In this document: in pieces, positions 38,101 to 48,810 of the stretch | Position numbering within the stretch: position 1 is the stretch's first letter | Layout of the letters: each line of letters begins with the position of its first letter | Source: Mya arenaria | Lineage: Eukaryota; Mollusca; Bivalvia; Myida; Myidae | Length of the DNA: 64,000 nucleotides | Assembly (NCBI RefSeq): GCF_026914265.1 | Contig: NC_069132.1 | Coordinates: 35,520,932-35,584,931 of the forward strand | Direction: 5' to 3' | Program-made: the position numbers and the translations under genes | The notes under the pieces: model-generated | Database searches by the model: none | Told to the model about the DNA's origin: nothing | Seen by the model: only the letters and a program-made list of their open reading frames with translations

Positions 38101-40401
38101 AAACCATTTCACCGACTGGTTTGGGGCTGCTTTAAGCCTCAGATGGGGTAAAGCATCATATCAAGAAGCAATATTAGCTTTTTCAAAGCTCTTTTTAGGG
38201 CTCTTTTGCCTCAAATTTGAGGCCAACTGGGGTGCCAACACTAACAACAAATAAAGCAACAACCAGAGCAAATGGTCAACTTTTTTAATCAGTTCAAAAA
38301 AGAAAACCCAGGGCGGAAAGTCCCTGGAGTCATAGGATCTGTGAAAATTCCCAATTCTTTTGACAAATCACTTCCCTGTACTTAGCTTAGATACTAACCG
38401 TAGCATCACTGCATGCGTGTTCAGCATTCACCCCTATTTTGCCATTGGCGTAGGAAATGTACTGGAGGGCTTTGTCAAAGTATCTGTAAAGTAGAACCCC
38501 AAGCGTTTAAGCTGCACTCTCACAGATTTACAGTTTTGACATTTTTTTTTATTTTTTGTCTTGGGATGAGCCTAATTTTCATAAATATCTGCAAACCAGT
38601 GATAAAAGACAGTTCGCAGTTTTTCATATTTCCGTTCGAAAATTTATGTTTCATGGCTAAAAGCATTACTATAGGTTTAAGAAAAAAGCATAAAACATCA
38701 AATTTTGAAATTAAATATGAAAATCTGCAATCTGATTTTTTGTTAGCAGTCTTATATCACTGGTTTCCATGCATTTTCCCAAAATTTGGCTCGTTCCAAT
38801 AAAAAAAGTTGTCAAATGTTCAGAAATTCTGTGAGAGTGCAGCTTTAAAGCCTTATCCACAATCTATACTTATAATGTGCAAATTAATATCATGAGTATT
38901 GTATTCCAATGTTCGTTCAATTACATGGCTAACATGTATATCATTTTGACACCTGCTCTCTCTTTACAGTGTAGGCCTTATTGTAACATAACATCTTTTT
39001 TGCTAGTAAAAATCTGGAAGCATAAATTTGCATAACTTTCCATTTCTATATTGATTTTTTATTATGTTTCACAATGCCTATTGCTGTTTCTTAAGCTTTC
39101 AGTTTCTATGGATAATGTATCAAAGTATAAAAAGGGTTAGAACATATGTTATGTAACTTGGCAGATAACCATATTTCACATAAAAAGGTAAAAAATCCCA
39201 CCTGTTTCTATTATGGAACGGTGTCCTTGTTTTTTAAAACAGAAACTTAATACTTAATTAAGATCTGCCAGGTTTTTTAGAAAAAAAAGAATGGTTACAG
39301 TTTTTAATGAGTTTGGCTTTTTTTGCTAAGATCTTCCCATTCTTGAGGAAAATAAAATGCATTATGTTTCAGATTCACAAAGGATATGGGTAATAAACTG
39401 AAAACAAGTGCATTGTATGCAAGGGCAGGTATTCAGAAATTGTCTCAGCTGAGCGAAGGAAAACAAAATAACTTCTTTTCAACCACAGTGACGGAACTAG
39501 CCATGCTATGAGTACAGTCTGTCAGTATGCACGGGTAACTGTTTTAGAATTTGTCAATGCTGAGTGAAAACAAAATACAAAATAACTTCTTTTCAACCAC
39601 AGTGACGGAACTAGCCATGCTATGTGTATTATCTGTCAACATTCACAGGTCTACCATGTTTATTTTGAATGTGCACATGTAATGAATTGAATATATGAGT
39701 TATGGGCAACTTTTTTTGTGGCGTTGTGTGTCTTGTTGCAAGTCTGTATGACATAGGTCTTTGTGCTTTTAAACAAGTTCATAGCTAAGTTTTTGCCTGC
39801 TAGGTTGTACTTGTAGTTTCTATTGTATTAGTACCTGAGGTCCATTTTAACAGTGGTTGATAATCACACCAAGTCTATGACCATACCTTGTCTGTGACCT
39901 TGTGAAACAGACCAGCTTTATCTGGGCAAAGTTTGTTCACATTTACAATTTACAGATAATTAATGAGGTTTTTTTTTTTCTTTTAACATTTCATTTCATA
40001 CAACTAAGTGTTTTATCAAGATTTGAAAAAAAATACAGATTTTTGTTTAGATCAGATTACATGCATAGAGGCTCAATATCAATGATAAAAGTGCATATTG
40101 TAAACATGATACAAAATTAAAAACTGTCTGATCAGGAAGACACAATTTAGTGCACTGAAACCCTGTAATCTAATATACAACAACAAGTCTGTATAACTTT
40201 CCACTTAATATATAGAAAAGTCATGAAAACATTTTACAAAAACATACCTCTGAGTGCAGAATGATAAACGAAGTCAGTTATCTGACAAATATGCAGATAT
40301 CATATTGAACGAGATTATTTGGCACATATTTATATCATTTATCATGTGTACCTGTTTGTTCCTTGTCCGGTCATGGAGAACATAGCTTCTTCATCCACAT
40401 C
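29122..40401 (-). CDS. CPT1: Carnitine O-palmitoyltransferase 1, C-terminal half only (unit 1)
   Basis: Nine phase-compatible GT-AG exons on the minus strand, in coding order: 40352-40401, 38399-38483, 37628-37737, 32629-32695, 32312-32401, 31690-31760, 30314-30566, 29747-29900 and 29122-29228. They total 987 nt (328 codons plus TAA). Family hallmarks are the catalytic His in GKIGVNAEH (exon 38399-38483), [52 protein letters not shown] and [24 protein letters not shown]1 moves long-chain acyl groups from CoA to carnitine at the outer mitochondrial membrane. NAEH favours CPT1 over CPT2 or acetyltransferase. Everything upstream of the 40352-40401 exon (membrane segments, N-terminal catalytic half) is missing, because unit 2 starts about 330 bp further on. 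As drawn it is a 5'-truncated gene, unless the assembly is wrong. Confidence 0.85.
29291..29619. other. ~329-bp segment present only in unit 1
   Basis: In the last CPT1 intron unit 1 has 29291-29619, whereas unit 2 passes straight from AAACTGATG to ATCAAGCAGTTT (53208/53209). The segment contains TGTTAACAATTTTGTTAACA-like palindromes at about 29490-29530 but no clear terminal repeats, so insertion in unit 1 and deletion in unit 2 cannot be told apart. Confidence 0.8.
30042..30183. mobile_element. Short MITE, Tc1/mariner- or pogo-like
   Basis: 142 bp flanked by TA on both sides, with ends CAGTCAAAACTCGC and, as reverse complement, CAGTCGAAAATTGC. The interior includes ATATCTCGGAGATAAC. The TA target and CAGTC start suggest a pogo/mariner source. 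The unit-2 copy is at 53632-53774. Confidence 0.65.
30964..31652. mobile_element. Bivalve MITE family with AGCT...GACTATTC ends, intron copy
   Basis: The left end CAAGAGCTGCCACAGGGACA leads into CTCAATTATTC; the right end is GAATAGTTGAGCTAAAA, an inverted match. Four to five diverged internal units carry a CCATAATTTG block and GTATAAAGTTTCAATGCAAT-like blocks. It sits in a CPT1 intron. The unit-2 copy is at 54554-55245. Confidence 0.55.
32990..33522. mobile_element. Same MITE family with two ~161-bp internal repeats, intron copy
   Basis: The left end AAGAGCTGTCACAGAGACAG leads into CTCGACTATTCC; the right end reads TTCGAATAGTCGAGCTAAAA. Internal units begin AATATTTGAGGTGGTACGC and include CTCCTGTGTACAGGTTGGG. 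Two full units and a partial one are present here, against three full units and a partial one in unit 2 (56575-57282). Confidence 0.7.
33523..34561. other. Intronic AT-rich stretch upstream of gene B1
   Basis: No coding sequence is seen. It lies in the CPT1 intron and would hold any promoter of gene B1; no TATA box as clear as that of gene A is found. A TTTATTATTATCATTATTAT low-complexity run lies at about 33617-33660. Confidence 0.35.
34562..36501 (+). CDS. RING-less TRIM-like protein B1, interrupted by an in-frame TGA
   Basis: A paralogue of gene A with the same two-exon structure: 34562-34902 (donor GTATGT) and 35136-36501 (after AATAG, phase 2). Exon 1 encodes a B-box1-like zinc site, then TGA at 34784-34786 where gene A has Trp74. 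Past the TGA the frame stays open and B-box2 keeps all its Cys/His ligands (CDLH, VCEDH, CCSIC, NH, then MC). Exon 2 encodes the coiled coil and propeller (454 codons from MCHS), ending at TAA nine codons before the gene A stop position. The TGA is part of GTGAGT (34783-34788), a donor in the same phase as the normal one; using it would give a 528-aa protein lacking B-box2. The gene lies antisense inside a CPT1 intron. It may be a decaying gene or one with altered splicing. Confidence 0.7.
36502..37198. other. 3' flank of gene B1, intronic to CPT1
   Basis: The first 30 bases extend the gene B frame past its TAA to a TAG (36529-36531), matching the end of gene A. The rest is AT-rich and shows nothing recognised. 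Confidence 0.4.
37199..37456. mobile_element. Foldback MITE with CTCTCACAGA-type ends, unit 1 copy b
   Basis: It starts GCTGCATTCTCACAGATTGA after TTAA and ends ATGAGAGTGCAGCTTTTA. It is shorter and more diverged than the copy at 38521, and identical in position to 60960-61217 in unit 2. Confidence 0.65.
38521..38844. mobile_element. Foldback MITE with CTCTCACAGA ends, unit 1 copy c
   Basis: TTAA at 38517-38520 and 38845-38848 flanks GCTGCACTCTCACAGATT...ATTCTGTGAGAGTGCAGCT. The arms are long inverted copies. On the minus strand its edge is only about 36 bp upstream of the CPT1 exon that carries the catalytic His. The unit-2 copy is at 62282-62605. Confidence 0.75.
38849..40351. other. CPT1 intron, AT-rich
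   Basis: No gene is seen. A direct repeat of about 50 bp, ending CAACCACAGTGACGGAACTA then GCCATGCTATG, occurs at about 39466-39513 and 39585-39626. Confidence 0.4.
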
Positions 40402-40733
40402 CTAAAACATAAAATATCAGACCATTTAACAAGAGAACCACTGAAAGATACCCTTGTAGCTTCTGCTTGTCTAGTTTTCCCTCGTGATAAAATCAAGAAC
40501 TTGGTAAATACAGTTTTTACTGCGGCTTTCATGTAGGATCCTCGGAACCTATCAATGTTTTGTCCTAAACAAAATGTGGCAGACACGCCCGTCTTGGGAT
40601 TAAAACATACCCAAGAACCATTGTACAATATGGCACATTTTGAAAATTGGAGATATTGAACAGGCAACTGTAAATAAAACAGCAAACCTTGCCAGTCCTG
40701 TTTTTAAGACACCAAGTTTGGTGGTAATTGGTT
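40402..40733. other. Junction zone between CPT1 (unit 1) and unit 2
   Basis: It starts with the CPT1 intron acceptor and runs through dispersed-repeat sequence (CAAGAGAACCACTGAAAGAT at 40430; CCAAGTTTGGTGGTAATTGG at 40712) into the start of unit 2. Its counterpart in unit 2 would lie beyond the window. Confidence 0.5.
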
Positions 40734-41224
40734 GTAAAATATAATAACCGATCTGTCTTCCAGTCTTTCTCCACGGTTTCCGATCAATAATTTGCATGCT
40801 TAAACCCAGGGACCTCAAACTTTGTAGGCAGGGCGGTCATCACCAGCTGATGGACTCTATTGATTTTTAGGTCAGTGGGCCAAAGCTCAAGGTCATTATG
40901 GCATGAAGCTAAAAGTCTGTTTCCGATCAAAAACAGAATAATGCTTGGGTCAAGTTAAATGTCAAGGTCGTTGTGACCTTGAGATTTTAAACCATTTCCG
41001 ATTAATAACTGTAAAGAAGAGGGCCAAAGAGCCGTTATAAAATGACCAACAAGTCGGTGGTTATAAAGGACTTCGATGCCTAGGAAATAAGAGGTTACCG
41101 AGTAATTTGATGGTTGATAAGGAGGTTGTTCCTTGTAAAGGCAAATCAAAAGTTTTACAAGGGAAGTCGAGACATTGTCAGCCGGTTGTTTCCAGGGACA
41201 ATGGATGTGATGGCAAAGGAAGCG

Positions 41225-42590
41225 TTGAAATGGCAATACATGTAGGTAGTTGCTAAAGAAGAAAGTAGTTCATGAGGAAATCATTGGTTTCTAAGGAAGT
41301 CATTGGTGGCTAAAGTAGTTGTGGTTGCTAAGGAAGTAAGTGGTTGAAAAAGATGTAATTGGTTGCTATGGATGAAAGTATTTGCTTATGTAATTATTGA
41401 CTTCTAAGGTGGTCATTGGTTGCTAGAGAAGTTAATAATTCCTACGAATAGGAAGTCATTGAATGCTTAGAAAGTCTGTGTTGCTAAGAGTGGTAATGGA
41501 TGTTTAGGAAGTCATTATATGCTGAGGAAAATTGTAAGGAAGTCATATGTTGGTATGGATAAACCCGGTTACTAAGAAGTGAAAGGTCGCTAAGGAAGTC
41601 ATTGTTCCTAGAAAGTGCTTGCTTAGGAAGTGATTGGTTCCTACGGAAGTAAGTTTATGCAATATATCGGATTTCTTAGGTAGTCATTGGTTTTATGGAA
41701 GTCATTTGTTGCTAAGGAAGTCATTGATTGATTGGTTAGTCATTGGTTGCTCAGAAAGTCATAGAATGATAAAGACGTCAGACGTTGGTGACAGGTCGTA
41801 AATGGTTGCTCAGGAAGTAATTTGTCGCTTGGATAGTCATTGGTTGCTAAGGAATATATATTTGTTGCTAAGAAACTTAATGGTTGCTAAGAAGTCATTA
41901 ATTGATATGATTAAAGGTAATTTCTATGGGGGCAAAGGAAGTCATTAGTTGCTAAGGAAGTCATTGTTAACTAAGATGTTAAATGGATACCCGGGAATTT
42001 TCTGATGTTAATGCAGTCATTAGTATATAAGGAGGTCATTGGTTAATAATTAGGTCATTGTTTGCTATGATTGAAAGTTTTTGCTTAGGTTATCATTAGT
42101 AACTTTTGATTGGTTGCTAAGAAAGTCACTGGTTGCTACGAATGAAAGAAGTTTCTTAGGACGTAAGTAATTGCTAGGGAAGTCATTGGTTGCTAAAAAA
42201 GTTCGTAGTCGCTTAGTTAAAAAGCGGTTGCCAAGGAGGACATTAGTTGCTAATGACTAAAATGGCTTTTAAAGAAGTCATTGGTTTCCAAGGTCATTTG
42301 TTGCTAATAAAGAAAGTGGTTGCTGAGGAAGTCATTGGTTGCTATAGAAGTCATTGGTTGCTTAGTAAGTAAGTGGCTGTTAAGTCATTGGTTACCACGA
42401 AAGTAATTAGATGTTAAGGAGGTATAGCTGGTTCTTGGAAAGAGAGTCAAGGAAGAAAGGTAAGAAGTCATTGGTTGATAAGGAAATCATTGGTAGCTTA
42501 GTGAATAAGTTGTTAATAAACTTTGAACTTGTTAATATAAAGGCCAAGGATGTCATTCTTTGCTAAGGAAGTCGTTGGTTGCTTAGATAT
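41225..42590. repeat. Degenerate ~20-bp minisatellite, unit 2
   Basis: Counterpart of 17160-18480, with variants of GGTTGCTAAGGAAGTCATT. It contains extra units near 41720-41790 and lacks others, so copy number has changed since the duplication. Confidence 0.85.
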
Positions 42591-42591
42591 A

Positions 42592-43310
42592 GGTAGTCAC
42601 TCACCACTACACGAGGCCACAGACCACCTATCAAAGGTCTTGGTCTTGTGGTTTCAGAGAGGATTTTCGAAAAGTTTACCTAAGAGGCATACTTTTAACA
42701 ATATTTATGAAAAAACTACTTCATAAGGCTACATACCAACAATCAAAGATCTGGGCCATGCGGTTTCAGAAAAAAATATTTTTAAAATTTTTACCTTAAG
42801 AATATAGAAATCATGTGACCCCTGGATGGGGTCAGCTTTGACCACAGGGACAAAATTTGGCCTTGCGGGTTCAGAGAAGACTTTCAAAATGTTTAGTCTA
42901 CAAGGATATAGCAAACCTGATACCCCGGGCGGGCCAGGTTTGGACCCAGGAGCATTATTTGAACAATTTTGTCGAGGACCATTACATAAGACATGATAAG
43001 ACTACATACCAAATATTAAAGGTCTTGGCAATGCGGTTTCCGGGAAGAATATTTAAAAAAAAACTAGATAAGTATAGAGAAACACTGGACAACCCCAGGG
43101 ACATACTATGAACCCTCTTGGTGGAGACATTAATTAAACAATATTGGTGAAGTACCACTACATATGAGGCTCCATGCCAAATATCAAGGGACCTTATGGT
43201 TTTAGACAAGAAGATTCTAAATTGTTGAAGACGGACGACGGACATCCGTCACAATGGTGATCACAATAACTCACATTGAGCACATCGTGTTCAGATAAGC
43301 TAATTATCGA
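42592..43310. repeat. Dispersed repeat with ~165-bp internal units, unit 2
   Basis: Counterpart of 18488-19250, lacking about 50 bp in the first unit (AAAAGTTTACCTAAGAGGCA at 42670). Confidence 0.5.
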
Positions 43311-43920
43311 GTGAAAAAATGCTGTACACCTATAGATGAGTAAAAACTTCACGTAACCACATAAGTTGAAATTGTTCTGTACTAAAGCTGTTTCAAAAGC
43401 TGTCAAATAGGCTTATACTACATGTAGGATGAGGATGAGGGATGAGGTTATATTCAGTATGTATTTAATTTGAAACAAGTACATGTGCCTTTTTGTGTGA
43501 AAGGTCATATCAAGTAACTGATTAGATGTATGTTGTGTTGGTGGCGATAATAAAATGATATAAATACTATTTTGGTTCATTAACTTTTATGATAGTTTCA
43601 AACTTGTATCGAATTAAGACTAGTCAAGATTTATCGAACACTTAAAAGCAAGTATTTTGGCTAAATGAAATAAGATACTTAAGCATGTTGCACTGAAGAT
43701 TTAATGAGAAATTTAGGCATGAGTCACCATGTCAACTTAAATGACAACCACTAGACGATATGGGCATTTAAAGCAATCATCACATGTCAATGATTGTAGT
43801 TGTGTGATAACAAAGGTTATAATACATGCAGTTTTTTGCGATCACGCGCATCAACAATTTGAACTTCCCTGATTTTAAAGATAATTTCATTTTTGGAAAA
43901 TAAAGTGGGCGGATGTCTGA

Positions 43921-43926
43921 TATAAA
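43921..43926 (+). promoter_or_regulatory. TATAAA upstream of gene A2
   Basis: 79 bp before the ATG, identical in placement to gene A1, with the GTGGGCGG motif just upstream. Inferred core promoter. Confidence 0.4.
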
Positions 43927-43999
43927 TTCAGTATAACTTGAGGTTTGTAACAATTAGTACGCATTTGAAACATTGCATTGAAAACACATAGTTCTCAAC

Positions 44000-46918
44000 A
44001 TGGCATCAAAAGATGCACAACCTTCCTCATTGGAGAGTGCCTCAGAGTTTGAGAATGACTTTGACTGCGATATTTGCCTTTATAAGGACAATAAGAAAAT
44101 CGAGGCCAAGTTCTGCTGCGTGGACTGCTCCAAGTGTTACTGTGATATTTGTGTCATTTATCATAATGGAATGCTTAATAAGCATACAGTGCTTGATCGT
44201 AGCGATGTGAACAAGTGGGTGAGCCAGGCAAACGCGTTTGCGAGGTGTGGCCTTCACCCGAGAAATGTCGTTGAGATGGTTTGTGAAATTCACGGAGAGC
44301 TTTGCTGTAACGTCTGCGTCACCTTCAACCATAAGTATGTGCTTTCCATTTTCTTGATAAAATAATGTTGTATGATTAATTTCTTATTACATATCGCATA
44401 TATCATACTCGAAGCATGCAGCCCTGCATATTACAAATAGGCAGAATTTAATAATTACTAGGGATGCAAACGAATCGCAAAATTGATATTCGAATACTCG
44501 GCAATTCTTTCAATCGAATATTCGATTACCCAAATACATCTGTTAGAAGTTGTAGTAAACTAGTAATATTGTTGTTATGCACCAATGGAGAGTCTTTCCG
44601 TTAGACGAGCATCCTCATTCTGGGATGGATCACTACTAAATATATATATATGGAAAACCCAAACCAACTCGGGAACTAGTAAATTATAAAGAGAAAACAT
44701 ATGTGAATTTGATTCTTCTGTTTAACATCAATAGAGGAAATATATCCTAAATGGTTATACTATTCAGTTACATTTCAAAGCACGAACAGTGCATCGAGAC
44801 ATTGAAAACAGTTAAAAGCACATACCTGTAACTGCATTATTGAAGCACATGTCAAATATAGTATCACGGCGATTTAAGCAATGTTGCACAGCTTAATTGC
44901 AACCAGAGTCCAAAACAACACATTAGAGTGAAGGCCGATTCCTTAAATCCTTAATTGGCAAAGGAATTTAAATTTACTGAAAATAACTTTAATTGTTGGT
45001 GTCACTTGTTTAATAGCCACTTTTTATACTATACGACGATATGTCCCTAAATGCAGATGGCGCGTGTATAGTGCATTGTCATCATATGCACACATCCAGC
45101 ATTATGGGCCAATCGTTGTAAGACAAACTAACTTTATATACAACAACAGTGTTGTAGGCAAAAGGTTGTTGTTGTTTTTCATTCTATTTATTCAACATTA
45201 ATTTTTCGAATATTAGAATACCGACTTTGACATTCGAATACCAAAAGTTTGATCGAATATTCGAATATTCGTTTGCATCCCTAAATTAATTACCATCAAG
45301 GTGCTGTGTAACTTATTCGAATTAAATAAGGGTAGCGGTATATAAACATGACATGAGCAGGATTGCTGTGAACATAATGGTGACGTACACGATGTTTATA
45401 TTTAACATTAATCAGGTGAATTAAGTTTTAAGTAATGTGTAGCAGTGTTCAAATACGGATTCAATGACTCCCTTCATGACAAAAATATTGTAAACATTAT
45501 AATCATCAGTACAGAAATTTGAGCGTATACATCTCTTTAAATGCAATGCTATGACTAAGTAATGTATTAACTTTACCAACAGGATGTGCCGCAGCTTACG
45601 CCAGGTAAAAGACCTGGCCAAGGGCATACATGAGATGGCTGACTTCAAGCAGCTTCCTGCCAATGTTAGCAAGCTGACATCCAACATAAACCAGGTCATA
45701 CAGGACATGAAGAAAAAACAACAATCCGTGAAGGAATCTGGAAAGTCCATGCTGAAAGAGATAAATGCTCTGAGGTCAGCACTGAACCAGCTGCTAGATG
45801 AGCTGGAGAAAAGAACTGTGATACAGATGAAAAGTGGCCTGGCTGATCTGGATGACACACTGCAGAAGGATGTAGACTCCTGCACACGCATACATGACCA
45901 GATCAATGACTTTCTGGACAATATCCGGTCAAATGACAAAGGCAGCGAGCCAAACTCTTACATTTGTTACAGGAAATGCCAAGATAAGATGACAGAAGCC
46001 AACAGTCTGCTCCATAAGATGTCCAACAAAGCAGAGATGTCTGTGTCCTTTAATCCTGATAATCGTGCTAAACAACTTTTGTCTGATTTAATGACATTGG
46101 GGGAGATTCAGACTATTGAGAGGCAGAAAGTTTTTACTGTGAAAACCAAGCATACATATTCCGTTCGACAGAAGACAAATGATAAAACCTGTGATATTAC
46201 TGGTATATCTGAACTACCAGGAGGAGACATCATTCTGACAGACTCAAGTAACTCTCAAATTAAGCTGTTGAGCAGTCAATTCGATGTGATAGCCAATTTG
46301 GAGGTTCCAAAGTATCCACAGGACATATGTCACACCACAGGGGACGAGCTTGCCGTAGCTGTAAACTGTGATATAGATAAAAGATATGAGGTCCACTTTC
46401 TGACAGTGTCGACTGGCAAAATCAAGAAGATCAGGAAGTTCACAGTTGACCACTCGTGTTTCTCCATCAGACAACACCAGGGTCAGCTGTATATAGGCTC
46501 CCGCACTGCCCTGTACCTCTACACCACAGTTGGCCAGCTCATCACGACAGTTTATGAAAACACATCAGGATACATCACAGTGAACCGTTTTGCATTGAGC
46601 AGAGATGGCAGCAAGATCTACGTTCCAGCCTCAAGCAACCAAAAACTAATCACCATTGACAGAAGAGGCAACATTCTGGCCACTCTGGATGACCCTGATT
46701 TTGTCTGGCCATGTGGTGTACATGTGAGTGAGAGTGGACATGTCTTTGTGTGCTCATATGACTCCAACACAGTGTCGCAGGTTGACCTGGAAGGCAGAAA
46801 AAAGCTGGCTACTCTTGTCAGGGAGGGCAGACCAGAGTCAATCTGGTACAGCACACATACTAGCAGGCTCATTGTGGCGGGATCGCAAGATGATATTGTG
46901 GTGACGGAACTGCAATAG
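44000..46918 (+). CDS. RING-less TRIM-like protein A2
   Basis: Exons 44000-44334 and 45583-46918 give 556 aa with the same B-box1, B-box2, coiled coil and NHL-like propeller as A1. Against A1 it lacks two residues (Thr-His near residue 10), has Tyr-Lys for Glu in the B-box1 loop, and shows Lys to Ile and Arg to Gly changes in B-box1. In exon 2 there are seven replacements against about two silent changes. All zinc ligands are kept. The frame is intact, so if the duplication is real both copies could be functional. Confidence 0.85.
44459..45283. mobile_element. hAT-like element in the intron of gene A2
   Basis: Counterpart of 20401-21225 with the same 17-bp perfect ends and the same 825-bp length. 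The insertion therefore predates the duplication. Confidence 0.75.
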
Positions 46919-48060
46919 TGTGGTTAAAGTTCCTTGTGTTTATAACAGAAGCTTAAAGAAGTGTGTTGTTTTCTTTACAAGAAATGTAGACCTTCTTGTG
47001 TTAAATGTAGACCTTCTTGCTTATGAAACCATCTGATGTAAAGAAGACGATATAAAATTACAAGAGGGTCTCAAAAACCGTCAATATTGAAAATGCGACT
47101 AGAAAACGTCATTTTATCCAGAAAAGTAAAGTAATTCACAAAAAAATGTTCCAGAGTCAGTAAACAATCAATAGCACAACTACTTAACAAGCTCATCGGT
47201 TACCATCTTTAAAAACCTCTCGTGGACCAACATTTTGTCATCAATTGTTCAGACCTGATATACGGTCCTCTGACTGCTAACTATAAATGGTCGAATGATA
47301 GACAATTATATATTAATTAATAGAATTACTCAAGGACATTTAGCTTTACTTAATTGATTGCAGGTCTCAAATAGGAATCCCTCTAGTACTGAAGAAATCT
47401 ACCCAGAGTAACCATATATTCTTAAAAATTATAATTAACAATGTTGATATCCAGACATCACCTCCACTTAGACCAACACAAAACTCTACCAGAGGTCACG
47501 AACGCCAATACATCCAATATCAGCAAATATATCATATATATCAGCATAAATTCTACCAAATTTAATTGTTCTCTGGAACCGACTCACACCTGATGCCAGC
47601 CCACCATCGATTGGTTCCAGTGTGCCCTCGAAAGACAGGAGAGAATTAAGCCTTAACTGTGTGATGTTTTAGTCGTGTTTATTCATGCTGTATATAAGTA
47701 TATATATATATATATATATATCCCATATATATCCCATTGATGTTATTCGTTGTGATGTCTGTGGACATGTCAAATGAAGCTGTTTAACATGTTATCAGCT
47801 CAGTATCAAATCACTGATAACTGAAGGATTTGAGAACCTGAAGGACACTCGGTCTAATTTTTAAACTCAACTGTGGGTAAAAGGGTACATTTACACAGGC
47901 TTTATTTATCCTTTTGAACTTAATGTATAGAAAAAAATATTATTTGTTTGCACTATCTGTTTTGTTATGTTTATGTTACAGTTTGTGATATGTTTGGTTG
48001 TGAAGTTTTGAAAGATAATAAACATCATTAAAATAAACGACATTGAAATACCTCCAACCA
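46919..48060 (+). other. 3' flank of gene A2, likely 3' UTR
   Basis: AATAAA at 48017-48022 matches the signal in unit 1. The TA microsatellite at 47697-47721 is slightly longer than in unit 1. Nothing else is recognised. Confidence 0.4.
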
Positions 48061-48163
48061 ATTTTCTTTTTCAAAGAAGGGGGTGCACATTCTAACTTGC
48101 CATACACTTCTAAACCTGTTTCGATTTTATTATAGTATCAAAATACGATTTCCTATGCAACAT

Positions 48164-48810
48164 TTTAATCCCCTGCCGAAAGGCGACGGGGTTAAAATAG
48201 TGTGCGTGTCTGCATGTGGTTGGGGGAGGGGGGTCTTGTCCGGAGCATAATTTGACATGCAACAGCTGTATATCATTGGGAATAAGTGCAGTGCACGTAA
48301 ACCATAATTCTGTGATTAATTTTTCTACTTATTTTTTTCCCGGAGCATAACTAACCCCTGTTTAGTCTTTGAGGTATAGACTTCAAACTCATTTACATAT
48401 TTATCTCTCACAGAGGAGAATTGCAGCGCACATAAACCATAACTTCGGCTGCAGTATTTTTGAGTACATGCCCTTTGTTAATTTCATACTTATTTCACAC
48501 AAAACCTTTGAGGTAATAACTTCAAGCTTCATATACATATAGATCTTATCTAGGAGAAGTGCAGTCACCAGAAACCATAACTCTTGCTGCAGTATTTTTT
48601 AGTTATTTCCCTTTCTTAATTTTCAAGCTCATTTTTTGTCCAGGGCATAACTTTGAAAAGTCGTTAAGGTATTGACTTCAAACTTCAGATACAGATAGTT
48701 TTCATTGAGAGGAAGTGCAGCACACAGAAACTTTAACTGGCTGCAGTATTTTTAAGTTATTGCCCTTGTTGATTTTCATTGTTATCCTTTGACGTAAGGC
48801 GCAGATGGCA
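48164..48810. repeat. Dispersed repeat with hairpin head, unit 2
   Basis: Counterpart of 24100-24745, nearly identical. Confidence 0.6.

Larger units (their letters stand above)
16603..40733. repeat. Unit 1 of a ~24.1 kb direct tandem duplication
   Basis: From AAAATATAGTAACCGATCTG at about 16603 the sequence recurs in the same order and orientation from about 40734. Pairwise offsets are 24132 at 16614, 24061 at 19939, 24058 at 22860, 24040 at 27474, 23590 at 29747, 23594 at 32695, 23762 at 34562 and 23761 at 38483, so the copies differ by a limited number of indels. The left breakpoint lies in a dispersed repeat. Unit 1 holds gene A1, the truncated CPT1 and gene B1. Confidence 0.95.

Noticed and set aside
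38413-38802. Plus-strand frame of 129 codons (twin at 62174-62563)
   Set aside because: It is antisense to a CPT1 exon and runs into a foldback MITE.
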